From the NCBI GenBank assembly GCA_030340625.1, contig JAOPHQ010006540.1, positions 338,501 through 402,500 on the forward strand: a stretch of DNA of 64,000 nt. Reading direction: 5' to 3'. Each line of letters opens with the position of its first letter. Positions within the stretch are counted from its first letter, which is position 1. The notes under the pieces were generated by a model. It was not told the DNA's origin. It made no database searches and saw only the letters and a program-made list of their open reading frames with translations. Positions 46,967 to 57,173 of this stretch are shown one piece after another. Both the position numbers and the translations under genes were made by a program. This DNA is from Merluccius polli (taxonomy: Eukaryota; Chordata; Actinopteri; Gadiformes; Merlucciidae).

Positions 46967-47514
46967 CTGGGTTTAATCTGCGTTTGATGCATATTAGACT
47001 ACTAGCAGTGTGAATGTGGTTTTTCTATTTAAGTATTTAGAGGGTATTTGGAGGGAGGGAAAAAAAACATGGTGATCTAAGAAAATAATATTTAGCCTAC
47101 TTTTGATTTCTGAAATTAATATGGATTAAACACCCGATAGAGCCTACATGGTGTAGTGAAGTGAATGGGGGAGGGAATGCTGGTGCGTACTGGCAGCAGC
47201 TTCTCTCCATGACTGTTATTTTATTTGTGTTTATTTTTTTGATCTACTTTTATTGTAGTTTCTCTGTGGTAACTTGTTGCAGTTATCTGCTTTATCACTG
47301 TTTTCCGTCACTAAATTCCGAGTGTGTGCCATACTTACTTTTTATCATCCCTTGGTTCTCCCTCTGGAGGTCTTCCAGTCTGAGCTGATACAGACAGGCT
47401 CCATGCCCACTGACTGATTTATTCAGTGACTATTCCCCGTCGTCTGTGATTTTTCATCCATTCGATTCTATGTTTATTCACTGATCCTTTTCATCGCAAG
47501 TTGGGACTGTTTAT

Positions 47515-49392
47515 GTGCTTTTGGAGGTAATGTTGGTTTGTCAATTGCCGTTAGCCAACGCTTGGCAGCTTGTGGCTGGTGCTGTTGCTTGCCACACACA
47601 CTGTGGAGTTTTTGCTGTCAACTGTTAACTATGATCTCGTACACAGCCTACAACTGCAGAGATTTTGAAACTCTACCGCAAATGTACCGTTATGTAAAGA
47701 AGCTCCAACGTGCTTTTATACACATTTTAACATTTTAAGAAACATACCTCATTATGTCCACAGAGGCTCATGCCATACTTTCGACCTGAATAGCGGAAGC
47801 AAAACAGACCTACGCGTCATTGTTTGCAACACTGCGAGACTGTCTTATTCACGACCAAATCCTGGACAAGGGGATTGACTTCATGTGTCTCACGGAGACC
47901 TGGCATCAGCCGGGGGTGTACTCTGTGGCATTACTTCTCATATACCGGCCACCTCAACCAAACTCACACAAACTTCTCGCGTCACTCTGCACTACATGTA
48001 CCAACATTGTCCGTTTAACATTCATGTTGATAACCCCTCTTGCCACTCTACAGCCGGGTTTCAGCAACTATTGGAATGTTTTGATCTGAAGCAAAATGTT
48101 GATAATGAACAATAATCCTGGCAACTCCAAGTGGCTTTTCTCCACCATAAGCCATCTCCTAAAGCCACAAAATCCTCGCAAACTGAAAGCACAGAGGAGC
48201 AGTGTAACAATTGTGTTTACTTTTTCAGAACGAAGGTCAACAACATTGGCTCTCAGCTCTCAACCCCCCCCCCCTCTGCCTCCCCATATTGTTGACCCTC
48301 AGCCTGGGATCTCCCAGCCTCTCCACTGTTTCACTGATGTCACACAGAGAGAAACTGAGGGCATCATCAGCAAGAGGAAATCTTCAACCTGTGCTCTGGA
48401 CCCTTTTTCCACAGGTCTGGTAAAAGCATACATCCCAGCTTTCAGTCTCCTGATCACCCGCATTATAAGTCGCTATCTCAAAGTTGGTCATGTCCCACCT
48501 GCTATAAAAATTGCTATCATCAGATCCCTTCTCAAGGAGCCAACCCTGGACCCAGAAGTCCTAGCAAATTACAGAACCATTTATAACCTTCCCTTCCTGT
48601 CCCAATGTGCAGGAAAAAGCCGTTGCTGGTCAGCTTCAGGACCATTTCAAGTTCAACAACCTCTATGAGAAGTTTCAGTCAGGTTTCCGTTCCACCCACA
48701 GCACAGAAACAGCTATGCTGATGGTAACAAATGACCTACTGATGGCAGATGATGCTGGCTCCCCTTCTCTCCTGGTCCTCCTTGACCTGAGCACAGCGTT
48801 TGACACCATCGATCATGACATCCTTCTCGACCGCCTCCACAACACCATAGGACGCTGATGACCGGTCCCAGACACAACCTTTCACCAAAAGGTTTTATGG
48901 AATGTCATTTCATTGCTATGCTGATGACAAACTGTACCTAAAAACCAGACCGACTGCCTGTGCAGCTTCACCGTTATCCACCTGTCTTAAGGAGATAAAG
49001 GCCTGGAACTTCCTTCAACGGTTCCAAAAAATAAACACTTTTGGTTGGCACCCCACACCAGGTCCAGCTTTCACCTTTTTTGACCAAAATGTCCCTCTCC
49101 TCATCAGTCTCCAACCTTGCTGTTAGGTTCGACTCTCACTTGACCACACATCAACTATCTGTGCAAAACCCCCTACCATCTCAAGAACATTTCCAAACTC
49201 CATCCCACCCGAAACCTCAGATGCAGAGAAACTTGGCCCCCTACCTCAAGGAACTGCTCACCCCTCAAACCGCTGCACCTTAAGATCCAGCAACAGCCTG
49301 CTTCTCCGTGCCCCCTTCTTTTTTACCTATTGCACTCTGTCATACTTTGAGATTTGCCTGTAATGAAAAGTGGATTACAAATAAAATGTTTT

Positions 49393-49428
<36 letters not shown>

Positions 49429-49430
49429 TC
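47515..49430 (+). pseudogene. L2-type LINE, internally deleted and frameshifted
   Basis: Endonuclease words occur first: LFATLRDCLIHDQILDKGID with FMCLTETW (47820-47910; the E is catalytic), YRPPQPNSH and VDNPSCHSTAGFQQLLECFD (about 48020-48090). Reverse transcriptase words follow: FSTISHLLKPQNPR, KSSTCALDPFSTGLVK, PPAIKIAIIRSLLKEPTLDP and EVLANYRTI (48096-48600), then YEKFQSGFRSTHSTETAML, SLLVLLDLSTAFDTIDHDIL (48770-48830; catalytic D) and HCYADDKLYLKT (YADD at 48917-48928). RT motif B between them is deleted. C-terminal words (GTPHQVQ, PYLKELLTPQTAA) end near 49280. The 3' end is GGATTACAAATAAAATG and then (ATT)n at 49394-49427. LDLSxAFDTIDH with ANYRxIxNLPFLSK is typical of fish L2. At least five frame changes; dead. 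Confidence 0.85.
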
Positions 49431-49559
49431 AGTGGCGAATGATGGAGAGATCAGCAATGGACTTGTGTGGTCTGACTTTAGTAACCATTGAATGGGTGAA
49501 TGAAGTTTGAAATTACTGGCTGAGGCCGAGCTCATTTCCCTATAAGAACCCAGAATTGG

Positions 49560-49721
49560 ACGGGGTTATGGTGGCACTAAAATGGAGTAAAATGCTGTTT
49601 CGGTGGGCAAAAACACTGTCTTTTACACCATTATAAAATTGAGCAAAAACAGCATTAAAGACTGCGTTTTTGACCACTAAAACAGCACATTTTACAGCGT
49701 AATCAAAATACACTGGCGCAA
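49560..49721 (+). repeat. Left half of an older repeat split by the LINE
   Basis: Contains repeated words of the type AACAGCA-TTTTA and GCGTTTTTGACCACTAAAAC. Its last part (about 49664-49720) matches the inverted copy at 44260-44310. The right half lies at 52919-53056. Confidence 0.6.
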
Positions 49722-52700
49722 GGGGGGGGGCGCTCACGTTACCTGTGCGACCCGGGAGCAGCTTGTGTGTTTGACTGTTTGTCTGCGTGTACCTTTTAAC
49801 CATAATTTTAATTTTTTAACTTTCGCCTTGGAGCTTACGTGGAAGAGTTTTTAATCATGAGGGGATTCGACTTGGGGGTATTTGCCGCACTTTGGACTCT
49901 TTTTAGCCGATTTGCCTGTGGACAGCATGTTGGCGGCGGCGAGGCTATCACCTACAGCCGGGAGCTACTTCTTGCCCTTCGTCCACTGGCAGTAAGTGAC
50001 AATATTCTGCACATTCCCCGATCGCTGCGAATAAGTAGCTTACAGGCTGCAGCAAGTGGAATATTGTCCAAAAAGCACCGGAGGAAGAGAGGAAGGAGGG
50101 GAGGCGTTCAACGCAGACTGAGGAAATATGGTCTAAGGGACAGACGCCGGCTCCCAGCGCTACCAACTATTCTTCTCTCAAACGTTCAATCCATTCGCAA
50201 CAAGATGGATGAACTGGAGGCTCATTCTAGATGTAAGCGTGACTTTAGAGAAACATGCCTGTTGGCTTTTACCGAGACGTGGCTGGGAGACGCGGATCCT
50301 AACGAGGATCTACATATAACCGGCTTTGGGTACCCTGTCCGTATGGACCGGTCGCCTCTCATAACAAACAAATCCCGTGGAGGCGGAGTGTGTTTTTACA
50401 TTAATGAGAGGTACTGTAATACTGTCGTGGTCCGGGAAAAAATATGTACCCCAGACCTTGAGCTGCTATCCATCTCAATTCGCCCCTTCTACTTGCCGAG
50501 GGAGTTTCCCCAGCTTTTCTTCACCCTTGTTTACATTAATCCGCGGGCGAACGTCGCATCAGTCAATCAGCTGATCGCGGAGGTGACCAACAGACTGGAC
50601 GCTCTTTCCCCCGACGCTCCAAAATTCATTTTAGGAGATTTTAATCATTGCCAGGTACAGAAGACATTGAAAACATATGAACAGTATGTTACCTGTGCAA
50701 CTACTAAGAAGAACTCTACTATTGACTTGTGCTATGGCTCAGTACCTGGCGCTTTCAGATCCCTGTCTATCCCTCCATTTGGAGCATCCTATCACAATAG
50801 TATACTCCTTGTGCCGATTTACAAGCCCATCTGTAAGCGACAAGAGCAAACAGTTATATCAGTTAAATGCTGGACGGAAAACAGCATTGCAAGTCTACAA
50901 GCTTGCTTTGATTGTACAGATTGGGATGTATTCTATAGCTCATGCTCTGACTTAAATGAACTGGCTCAAACTGTTTCTTCTTACATATCCTTCTGTGTGG
51001 ACACCAATATTCCCTGTAAAAATATTACAGTCTTCCCTAATAACAAACCATGGGTTACTAAAGAACTAAAAAATGTCATAAACAAGAAGAAAAGCATTTT
51101 TTATACAGGGAATAGCCAGGAAAAGAAAGGAATTACCAGAGAAGTAAGGAATGAGATAAGAAAAGCTAAAAGAATGTATAAGGATAAGGTGGAACATAAG
51201 TACAGTAGTGGTGATCTTCGGGCAGCTTGGAAGGGAATTAAATCCATGTCCTCAATCAATCAGAGAAACAGTGACACTGATAGGAAACCTCTTAACATCG
51301 AGGGAATAAGTGATGCAGATCTCCCAAATACTTTTAACGATTTTTATTCCCGTTTTGAAAAACATGATTTCTCTAGCAGTATCTCTCTCCTTAGACAGTC
51401 CCTCTCTTCTGATTGTGATATTGTCATCAGTCAGGAATGTGTTAGAGATCTTCTAAAACGTGTAAACATCAGGAAGGCCCCTGGTCCAGATCACATCTGT
51501 GGGCGCACGCTGCATTACTGTGCTGACCAGCTTAGCAGTGTCCTTCACCATATCTTTCAGAGATCACTTGATTCTAACCAAATCCCCGCAATCTGGAAAT
51601 CCTCCACAGTGATACCTGTCCCAAAGATCACTAATCCTAGACAACTTAATGATTTTAGACCAGTTGCGCTAACATCATTAATAATGAAAATCTTAGAGAA
51701 AATTTTGAAAAACCTTGTTTTATCTATTGTGGATGAAAAACTTGACCCACTTCAATTTGCTTACCAGTCAGGGAGAGGTGTTGAGGACGCAAAGCTTTTA
51801 ATACTCAATAATTTGTACAAACATTTAGAAAAGCCGCAAGCCCATGCCAGGCTCTTGTTCGCAGACTTTTCATCGGCATTCAACACGATGCAGCCGCATC
51901 TTTTAATAGAAAGGTTGTTATGTGATTTTAAATTACCTCACCAGATTGTATTATGGATTTTGGACTTCTTGACTGATAGAGTGCAGAGAGTGTCTGTAAA
52001 TGGCCGTTTCTCAGATTCTCTAATTATGTCCACAGGCTCTCCACAAGGGTGTGTCCTTTCGCCCTTACTCTTTATTATGTATACTGACAGATGCAGGAGC
52101 AGTCAAGAGGGCAGCAGCTATTTGGTCAAATTTTCTGACGATACCGCGTTACTGTCCCTTCTCCAAGGCTCAGAATCAGACCACGGGAATGCTCTCACTG
52201 ATTTTGTTTCTTGGTGTGATGATAACTTCTTGGACTTAAATGTATTTAAGACCAAGGAACTGATCATTGATTTTAGACGGAACAGAAATACAGCCAAAGA
52301 GTGTATCATACATAAGGAAAGTGTGGAAATAGTTACATCTTATAAATATCTGGGTACTATTTTCGATGATCACCTTAGGTTTGATGTAAACACTGAGGCT
52401 ATTGTGAAGCGAGGGCAACAGAGAATTCACCTTCTCCGCAAACTAAATTCCTTTTCTGTAAGTCCCGTCATCCTCTGTCGTTTTTATCAATCTTTTATTG
52501 AGAGTCTCCTGAGCTTTTCTTTTATCTGCTGGTTTCACAGCCTCACAGTAAAAGACAGAAACAGCCTGAACAGTATTGTCAACATCTGTTCTAAGATCAC
52601 CGGAGTTAAACAAAGGGACTTGAGTTCTTTTTGCAATCGGCAAATCATTAAGAAAGCAGCAGGTATTTTGGCTTCTTCTAGCCATGTTCTTAAAAGTGAA

Positions 52701-52918
52701 TTCTCTGTGTTGCCATCAGGGCGTCGCTACGCTTTACCTGCTTGCAGAACAAACCGCCATTCCAAGTCGTTCATCCCCTCTGCAATTCGACTACTAAATG
52801 CTCCGTAGTTGTGTATGTGTATTTGTTGTTTGTATATTACTGTGTCTGTATACAAGCTGCTCAAACTAATTGCCCCTAGTGGGATTAATAAAGTTGTATT
52901 GTATTGTATTGTATTGTA
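49722..52918 (+). mobile_element. Full-length CR1-clade (Rex1/Babar-like) LINE
   Basis: A GC-rich 5' leader (49722-49838, starting with a G run) precedes one long ORF (49839-52808). A short 3' UTR of 110 bp contains GCCCCTAGTGGGATTAATAA and ends in a (TTGTA)n tail (about 52894-52918). Both flanks belong to one older repeat, whose uninterrupted relative is at 44135-44310, so the insertion site is about the GGCGCA/AAAATGCGG join. The absence of stops, frameshifts or deletions marks it as the youngest LINE of the window. A clear target duplication was not seen. Confidence 0.85.
49839..52808 (+). CDS. LINE polyprotein: AP-type endonuclease and reverse transcriptase, 989 aa
   Basis: The product would nick target DNA and copy its own RNA at the nick. 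Residues 75-105 form a basic region (KKHRRKRGRRGG). The endonuclease spans about 108-330: SNVQSIRNKMDEL (114-125), FTETWLG (144-150, catalytic E146), YINP (232-235), GDFNH (266-270) and IDLCY (295-299). The terminal S-D-H motif reads S317-Y318-H319 (TAT at 50790-50792), so a key aspartate is replaced. Reverse transcriptase follows: RKAPGPDH (545-552), NDFRPVALTSLIMKILEKI (604-622), FADFSSAFNT (674-683; D676), GSPQGCVLSPLLF (733-745), KFSDD (764-768, FSDD in place of F/YADD) and FKTKELIIDFRR (803-814). The C-terminus ends HSKSFIPSAIRLLN, usual for CR1/Rex1-type proteins. Translation probably starts at Met1 or Met7. The ORF is intact, but the endonuclease change suggests impaired target nicking. 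Confidence 0.9.
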   Translation: MEEFLIMRGFDLGVFAALWTLFSRFACGQHVGGGEAITYSRELLLALRPLAVSDNILHIPRSLRISSLQAAASGILSKKHRRKRGRRGGVQRRLRKYGLRDRRRLPALPTILLSNVQSIRNKMDELEAHSRCKRDFRETCLLAFTETWLGDADPNEDLHITGFGYPVRMDRSPLITNKSRGGGVCFYINERYCNTVVVREKICTPDLELLSISIRPFYLPREFPQLFFTLVYINPRANVASVNQLIAEVTNRLDALSPDAPKFILGDFNHCQVQKTLKTYEQYVTCATTKKNSTIDLCYGSVPGAFRSLSIPPFGASYHNSILLVPIYKPICKRQEQTVISVKCWTENSIASLQACFDCTDWDVFYSSCSDLNELAQTVSSYISFCVDTNIPCKNITVFPNNKPWVTKELKNVINKKKSIFYTGNSQEKKGITREVRNEIRKAKRMYKDKVEHKYSSGDLRAAWKGIKSMSSINQRNSDTDRKPLNIEGISDADLPNTFNDFYSRFEKHDFSSSISLLRQSLSSDCDIVISQECVRDLLKRVNIRKAPGPDHICGRTLHYCADQLSSVLHHIFQRSLDSNQIPAIWKSSTVIPVPKITNPRQLNDFRPVALTSLIMKILEKILKNLVLSIVDEKLDPLQFAYQSGRGVEDAKLLILNNLYKHLEKPQAHARLLFADFSSAFNTMQPHLLIERLLCDFKLPHQIVLWILDFLTDRVQRVSVNGRFSDSLIMSTGSPQGCVLSPLLFIMYTDRCRSSQEGSSYLVKFSDDTALLSLLQGSESDHGNALTDFVSWCDDNFLDLNVFKTKELIIDFRRNRNTAKECIIHKESVEIVTSYKYLGTIFDDHLRFDVNTEAIVKRGQQRIHLLRKLNSFSVSPVILCRFYQSFIESLLSFSFICWFHSLTVKDRNSLNSIVNICSKITGVKQRDLSSFCNRQIIKKAAGILASSSHVLKSEFSVLPSGRRYALPACRTNRHSKSFIPSAIRLLNAP

Positions 52919-53017
52919 AAATGCGGTGTTATGAAAGCTTAAACGCAGGATTTTATGTTGATTTAAATCAATACACAAAGAAAATGAGGTGTAGTTGTGA
53001 CCCTTTTGGCCTTCCAT

Positions 53018-53056
<39 letters not shown>
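52919..53056 (+). repeat. Right half of the older repeat, ending in (CA)n
   Basis: Matches 44135-44245 inverted (GTTGATTTAAATCAA and TTTTGGCCTTCCATA shared). It ends in a CA run at about 53022-53056. Confidence 0.7.
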
Positions 53057-53058
<2 letters not shown>

Positions 53059-53806
53059 CTGTCTGCATACACACACACATATGCAAATATACAAGTAACG
53101 AGTACAAAAAAATCAGAAGCCTTGTTTAATCCATATAACTTTATATAGCACAATGTGTTTTGTACTGTTGCACAGCGCGCTTGCGCTGTGACGTGAAGAA
53201 GACTTGCTTTGATGGCAGGGATTGCAAAATGGAGGAAGAGAGAGAAAGCAAGGGCCGAAGAGACAGGCCAGAGAAAACAACAGAAAGTATCAAGTTTGGG
53301 ATCATCTTGTAGCCCTATGGGAATTTGGGGTATTTCCGTAACTCTATTTTTTATTATTTTATTATATTATTTTATTTTGTTTATTTTAATTCCATACATG
53401 TTTTTATAAATGCTTAATATGTTTAAATAATGTTTACATGCATTACTAAATGTGGCAGAGTTTATATTTATGTACTTGGAGTAATAACCAATCAGAGGTC
53501 GGGGTGAGAGTTCGGAGAGAAAAATGAAGAATAACGCTGAACACGTGAAGCACATTAGAATTTTGTAGAACACCAAGTTTTAATTTGTGTTTGTTTGAAT
53601 GCTGTTGAACACACGGACAGTGTGGTTTATATAAGTATTCTTGAGTGACGTTGTTAGCGTTTAAATATGCGTGAGTTGTGAAGGACTCGGCTAGAGTCTT
53701 CACCGACAAGAGGACGGCTAATCAACGCGAGCTAGCCCGAGCTTCCGGAACTATTGCCAGCAAAGATTATAGAGCGGAGCAAGATGGATCAGTTGCATCA
53801 TGGCGG
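53057..53806. other. No gene recognised; TATA-like promoter possible
   Basis: Contains a short perfect hairpin, CACAGCGCGCTTGCGCTGTG (53172-53191), and, near 53625-53636, TTTATATAAG followed by GC-richer DNA, which resembles a TATA promoter and leader. It could serve the P-type element that begins at 53807, but this is inference. Confidence 0.3.
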
Positions 53807-53847
53807 TGAAGTACGTTCTCAGCCTGAATGGACGCCATTTTAGTAAG
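53807..53847 (+). repeat. Left terminal inverted repeat of the P-type element
   Basis: Begins TGAAGTACGTTCTC and ends GACGCCATTTTAGTAAG. Its partner is 57174-57214. Confidence 0.8.
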
Positions 53848-54148
53848 CCACCTCAAAATTCTAGGCTCGATTCAAGCCAATAAGGCCACATAGGATTAAA
53901 CATAACTTGTATAAATAAATATAATTTCATGCAAAACCTCGAATACCTGGGCACATCATGTAATCCCAATTCAACCATATTCTTATCGACCACTAGATGG
54001 CCTTTATCGTCTCACCATATACTAACGTAGGCCGCCGTTGTGCCTAAGCTGTGAGCCAACCTCATCGTTACACTTCAGACACAATTCCATGCCATGAGTC
54101 CCCTCAAACACCCAGATGTTTTACAGTTACAGCTGGCTGTTAATAACA

Positions 54149-54683
54149 ATGGCCACTACATCAAGAGCATTTTGCTCGGCTTTACATTGCCATAATCAGC
54201 AATGTAAAAAGCCAGATCTATCATTTTTTCGATTCCCACTCAATAAGGAGTACTATTCTTAGATCATGATTAAGTTGCTAGCTGCTACATGAGCATTTTG
54301 GCTTAAACTATGTATAGATTACAATTAAGATAGCATTAGCTAAGAAACAAACCAGTGTTAAATTAGCCTTTGCAATAGTCTTGTCTAACACTGATACTAA
54401 CAAGTAGCCTAAACATTCATTGCAATCATTGCCTTCATTTTGCTAGGTGTCAAATATGGGTGCGAAATAGTAGGAGGCAGGACCTGTTAAATCGGAGCCC
54501 AAGCTACCTCAGCACCAACTGCAAGCTCTGTGCGGAGCATTTTGAGAGCAGCCAGTTTACCAATCCCTCAAAGAACAGGTTGAACTGGAACGCAGTCCCG
54601 ACACTATTTAGTGTCCCCAACCCGCCACAAAAAATAACCAGCAAGAGGATAAAAACCAGACAAAAAACAGACACACCAGACAG
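54149..54683 (+). CDS. THAP DNA-binding domain, two exons (54149-54249, 54447-54683)
   Basis: Exon 1 begins at the ATG at 54149 and reads MATTSRAFCSALHCHNQQ, then SFFRFPLNKE. It ends at a GT donor (54250). Exon 2 starts after the AG at 54445-54446 and completes codon 34 (E), then CQIWVRNSRRQDLL and CKLCAEHFESSQF, ending before a GT donor at 54684. Spliced, the zinc ligands are C9, C14 (C-x4-C), C62 and H65 (C-x2-H) with 47 residues between the pairs. W38 and AVPTLF (83-88) are in place, giving a complete THAP C2CH finger. Such domains bind element ends. After the finger comes a basic stretch (KRIKTRQK). Intron 1 is 197 bp. The domain appears undamaged, in contrast to the catalytic part downstream. 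Confidence 0.8.
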
Positions 54684-54811
54684 GTGAATTCAAAAATGTT
54701 TACTGTATATTGGGACAGCTTACAGACATAAAATATTCCAAGATAAGGTTGTTTAGCAAAAACAGTAGTTTCAAACAGTACCATTAGTGCAATATTTTTT
54801 ACATTTTCCAG

Positions 54812-55894
54812 TCCATGGTCAGATTCCAGCAGACCACACGTACAGCCGGCCTGTTACTGCAGCATACCCGGAGTCTTCATCTGGGGCATCTGTCGCAACT
54901 CCTCCACCAAATCCACCAACCAGCTGCACCACACCAACTCCACCAACTCCTGTTTTGAGAGTAAACAAATACAAAACACTATTAAAGAGAGAACGCCTGA
55001 GGACATTCAGGTTAAAAAGGCAAGTGCACCATCTTCAAAATGCCAAACATCTAAAAAATCTCTCACCTGAAACATTGATCCAAGGCGCTGCCAACTTCCT
55101 TGAGGAGCCAGCTCTTTCCTTCTTCTAAACTTCCAGGAGAAGCCGTCCACATGGCAGAATTTGTGGAGCTCATCTTTGATTCTTTCAATAGCCGTTTTTA
55201 CAAAGACAAGAAAGCCCTAAAGCACCCACTAACCAAAACATCTACACATGCCACATTTTTAAAAACATGCCTCCCCATTCTACACAATTTAGAAGTAATT
55301 GGATCTAAAAATGTGATGTTCACTAAAGGTTGGCTACTGGCCATAGCCTGTCTGACCCAGCTGTGGGACCACCTGCAACCTGAGCACAACATCTCTTACC
55401 TCTTCACGTCACATCTAAATCAAGACATAGTGGAATATCTTTTTGCCACTGTGAGATGGAAAGGTGGCTGTAGGGACAACCCTAATGCAAAGGAGTTCAG
55501 ATGTGCTCTAAGGATGGTTATGGTGGCAGACCTTATCCCGTCATTGGTACGAATTGTGCTCCAGATACAGACAAATTCATCACCACACTGAAGTCAATTG
55601 GAAAACCCCCAACAATTAGGCCTCCACAGTCTGTCTTGCCAGTAACAAAAAGCTACACAACGGTTTACATTGACATCCCAGAGCAAAACACATTGGCTTA
55701 CATTGCCGGTTATTTGTGCCGCCGTTGCCTAAGTGTACATGACTGTGAAAACTGTAAAGGTGTCTTACTATCACATGAAACACATCTGAGCGATCAATTA
55801 CAATTATTCATTCACCACAAGGCCTACAACACAACTCTCGTCAAGTCTGACATTGGCTCACTTTTCCTACCACAAAAGATGATACCAGACGTCC
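54812..55894 (+). pseudogene. P-type transposase remainder: linker and C-terminal part, catalytic middle deleted
   Basis: After an AG acceptor (54810-54811) the reading VHGQIPADHTYSRPVTAAYP leads into a P/T-rich linker, then LRVNKYKTLLKRERLRTFRL and QVHHLQNAKHLKNLSPETLI, a coiled-coil-like region as in THAP9. FLEEPALSFF (to 55125) is followed at once by LPGEAVHMAEFVELIFDSFN in another frame (55136 on), which in the family lies several hundred residues later. The first part of the RNase-H core is therefore gone. TKGWLLAIACLTQLWDHL and HLNQDIVEYLFATVRWKGG retain the NQDxxE...R..GG signature of the core's end. A frameshift at about 55555 leads to CAPDTDKFITTLKSIGKPPT and YIAGYLCRRCLSVHDCENC (a Cys-rich tail), then an inserted element at 55885. 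The exon 2/exon 3 join is one base out of phase. Confidence 0.75.
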
Positions 55895-56775
55895 CCGATT
55901 TCCGGGGACAGTCCCCGTTTTGGGTGACCTGTCCCCGGTCAAAGCTGTCCCCGATTGACACTGAACGGGGGAAAAATGCACGCAGACTCAAACACCAATT
56001 ATTACGGTAGCCATTTAACGCATCGCCAGAGAAGACGTCGTATGACGTACAGACGCAGCAGCGTCAACAACAACACAATCTAGAGGCGGCAAAAAGGAAA
56101 GAAAAGGAGACCAGCGGCCGCCATGAATGGTATGTTGTGTATGAACTTATTTATTTTGTGTAACTGGCAGAAGACTTGGCTGTGAATGTGTGTGTGTGTG
56201 TGTGAAGTGATGTAACGTTAAAGTAAGTATGATTGTTTATCTGAACTGAAGACCTAACGTAACGTTATACGCAATTACATAGAGCAGATAAAAAAAGAGC
56301 ACAATGACTAAATTATATAAGTATATCACCAAAACTGATGTTATTTATTTAAGAAACAAACTATTACTATTGGCTCTGTTCTTGCAGTTTTTCTCATGTT
56401 CTCCTCTGCTCTTAATCTACCCAGGCTCCTGAGGCGGAGGTGGATGAATGAGGAGATCACAGTAATGTGACCCGGGTCACATTACTAAAAAGTTTCTACT
56501 CGCAACTGAATACTGAACTGATGGCCATCAGTTCAGTATTCAGTTGCGAGTAGAAACTTTTTTTATATATATATTGATATTGTTGTCTTCCTCAGTGGAT
56601 GGATGGTTGGTGATGTCATGTTGTTTTATTGCAACCTTTTGTGTAATAAAAGCTGGTTAAAATACATGAAAAAGTACTTGTCTCAGTTTTTTGTTTCATA
56701 ATGATAATATTTAATGATTTTTCACCGCCGCATTGAAAATGTCCCCGATTTTCATTTCAGAAATCTGGTCACCTT
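55885..56775. mobile_element. Insertion within the P-type element, GTCCCCG-rich, with strong palindromes
   Basis: ATGATA occurs directly on both sides (55879-55884 and 56776-56781), so the 891 bp between looks like an insertion. The left part begins CCAGACGTCCCCGATTTCCG and contains four GTCCCCG words; the right part ends TTTTCATTTCAGAAATCTGG and TCACCTT. The right-end word recurs at 39752-39790. Without it the host frame would read QKMIES and stop. Inside are two abutting perfect palindromes (56461-56486 and 56487-56562) and a TG run (56188-56203). No coding region is recognised. Confidence 0.65.
56461..56562. repeat. Two abutting perfect palindromes, 26 bp and 76 bp
   Basis: 56461-56486 is AGTAATGTGACCC mirrored without a spacer. 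56487-56562 has 38-base arms (starting AAAAAGTTTCTACTCGCAAC) with no spacer and no mismatch; its centre ATGGCCAT is at 56521-56528. The left end of the second touches the right end of the first. Confidence 0.95.
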
Positions 56776-57173
56776 ATGATAGAGTCTTAGTGTCTACACA
56801 TAAAGGTTTCGAAATACAACGAGCCACACATTCTGTAAACCAAATATACCGAGTTCAGAGCAATTCAGCCATTTATAGCTGACACCGATTTGACAAAACA
56901 ATTCCATATCAAACAGCTGATTCTTTAATGTTGCCGCTACTAGCCAGCTACATCGTCTTTTACTTCCATCTAAACGTTTCAAATCCTGCATTTCATCTCA
57001 CCCATGTCCAATACAGACGACCTGATCTGCGTGTCACTATCACGACTCGTCAAAGTACCAAAAAAATATAATATTTAAAAGATACAGGGCATTTTCCCAC
57101 GACGGTGAACGCCAGCCTCCGCCTGCTGCCTGCAGCACTCCTGTCAGACTTCCGGGTTCCGGTAACACTTGAG

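Noticed and set aside
47161..47388. Hydrophobic 75-codon frame, possible membrane protein
   Set aside because: T-rich DNA upstream of the L2 LINE; no start context, no homologue recognised.
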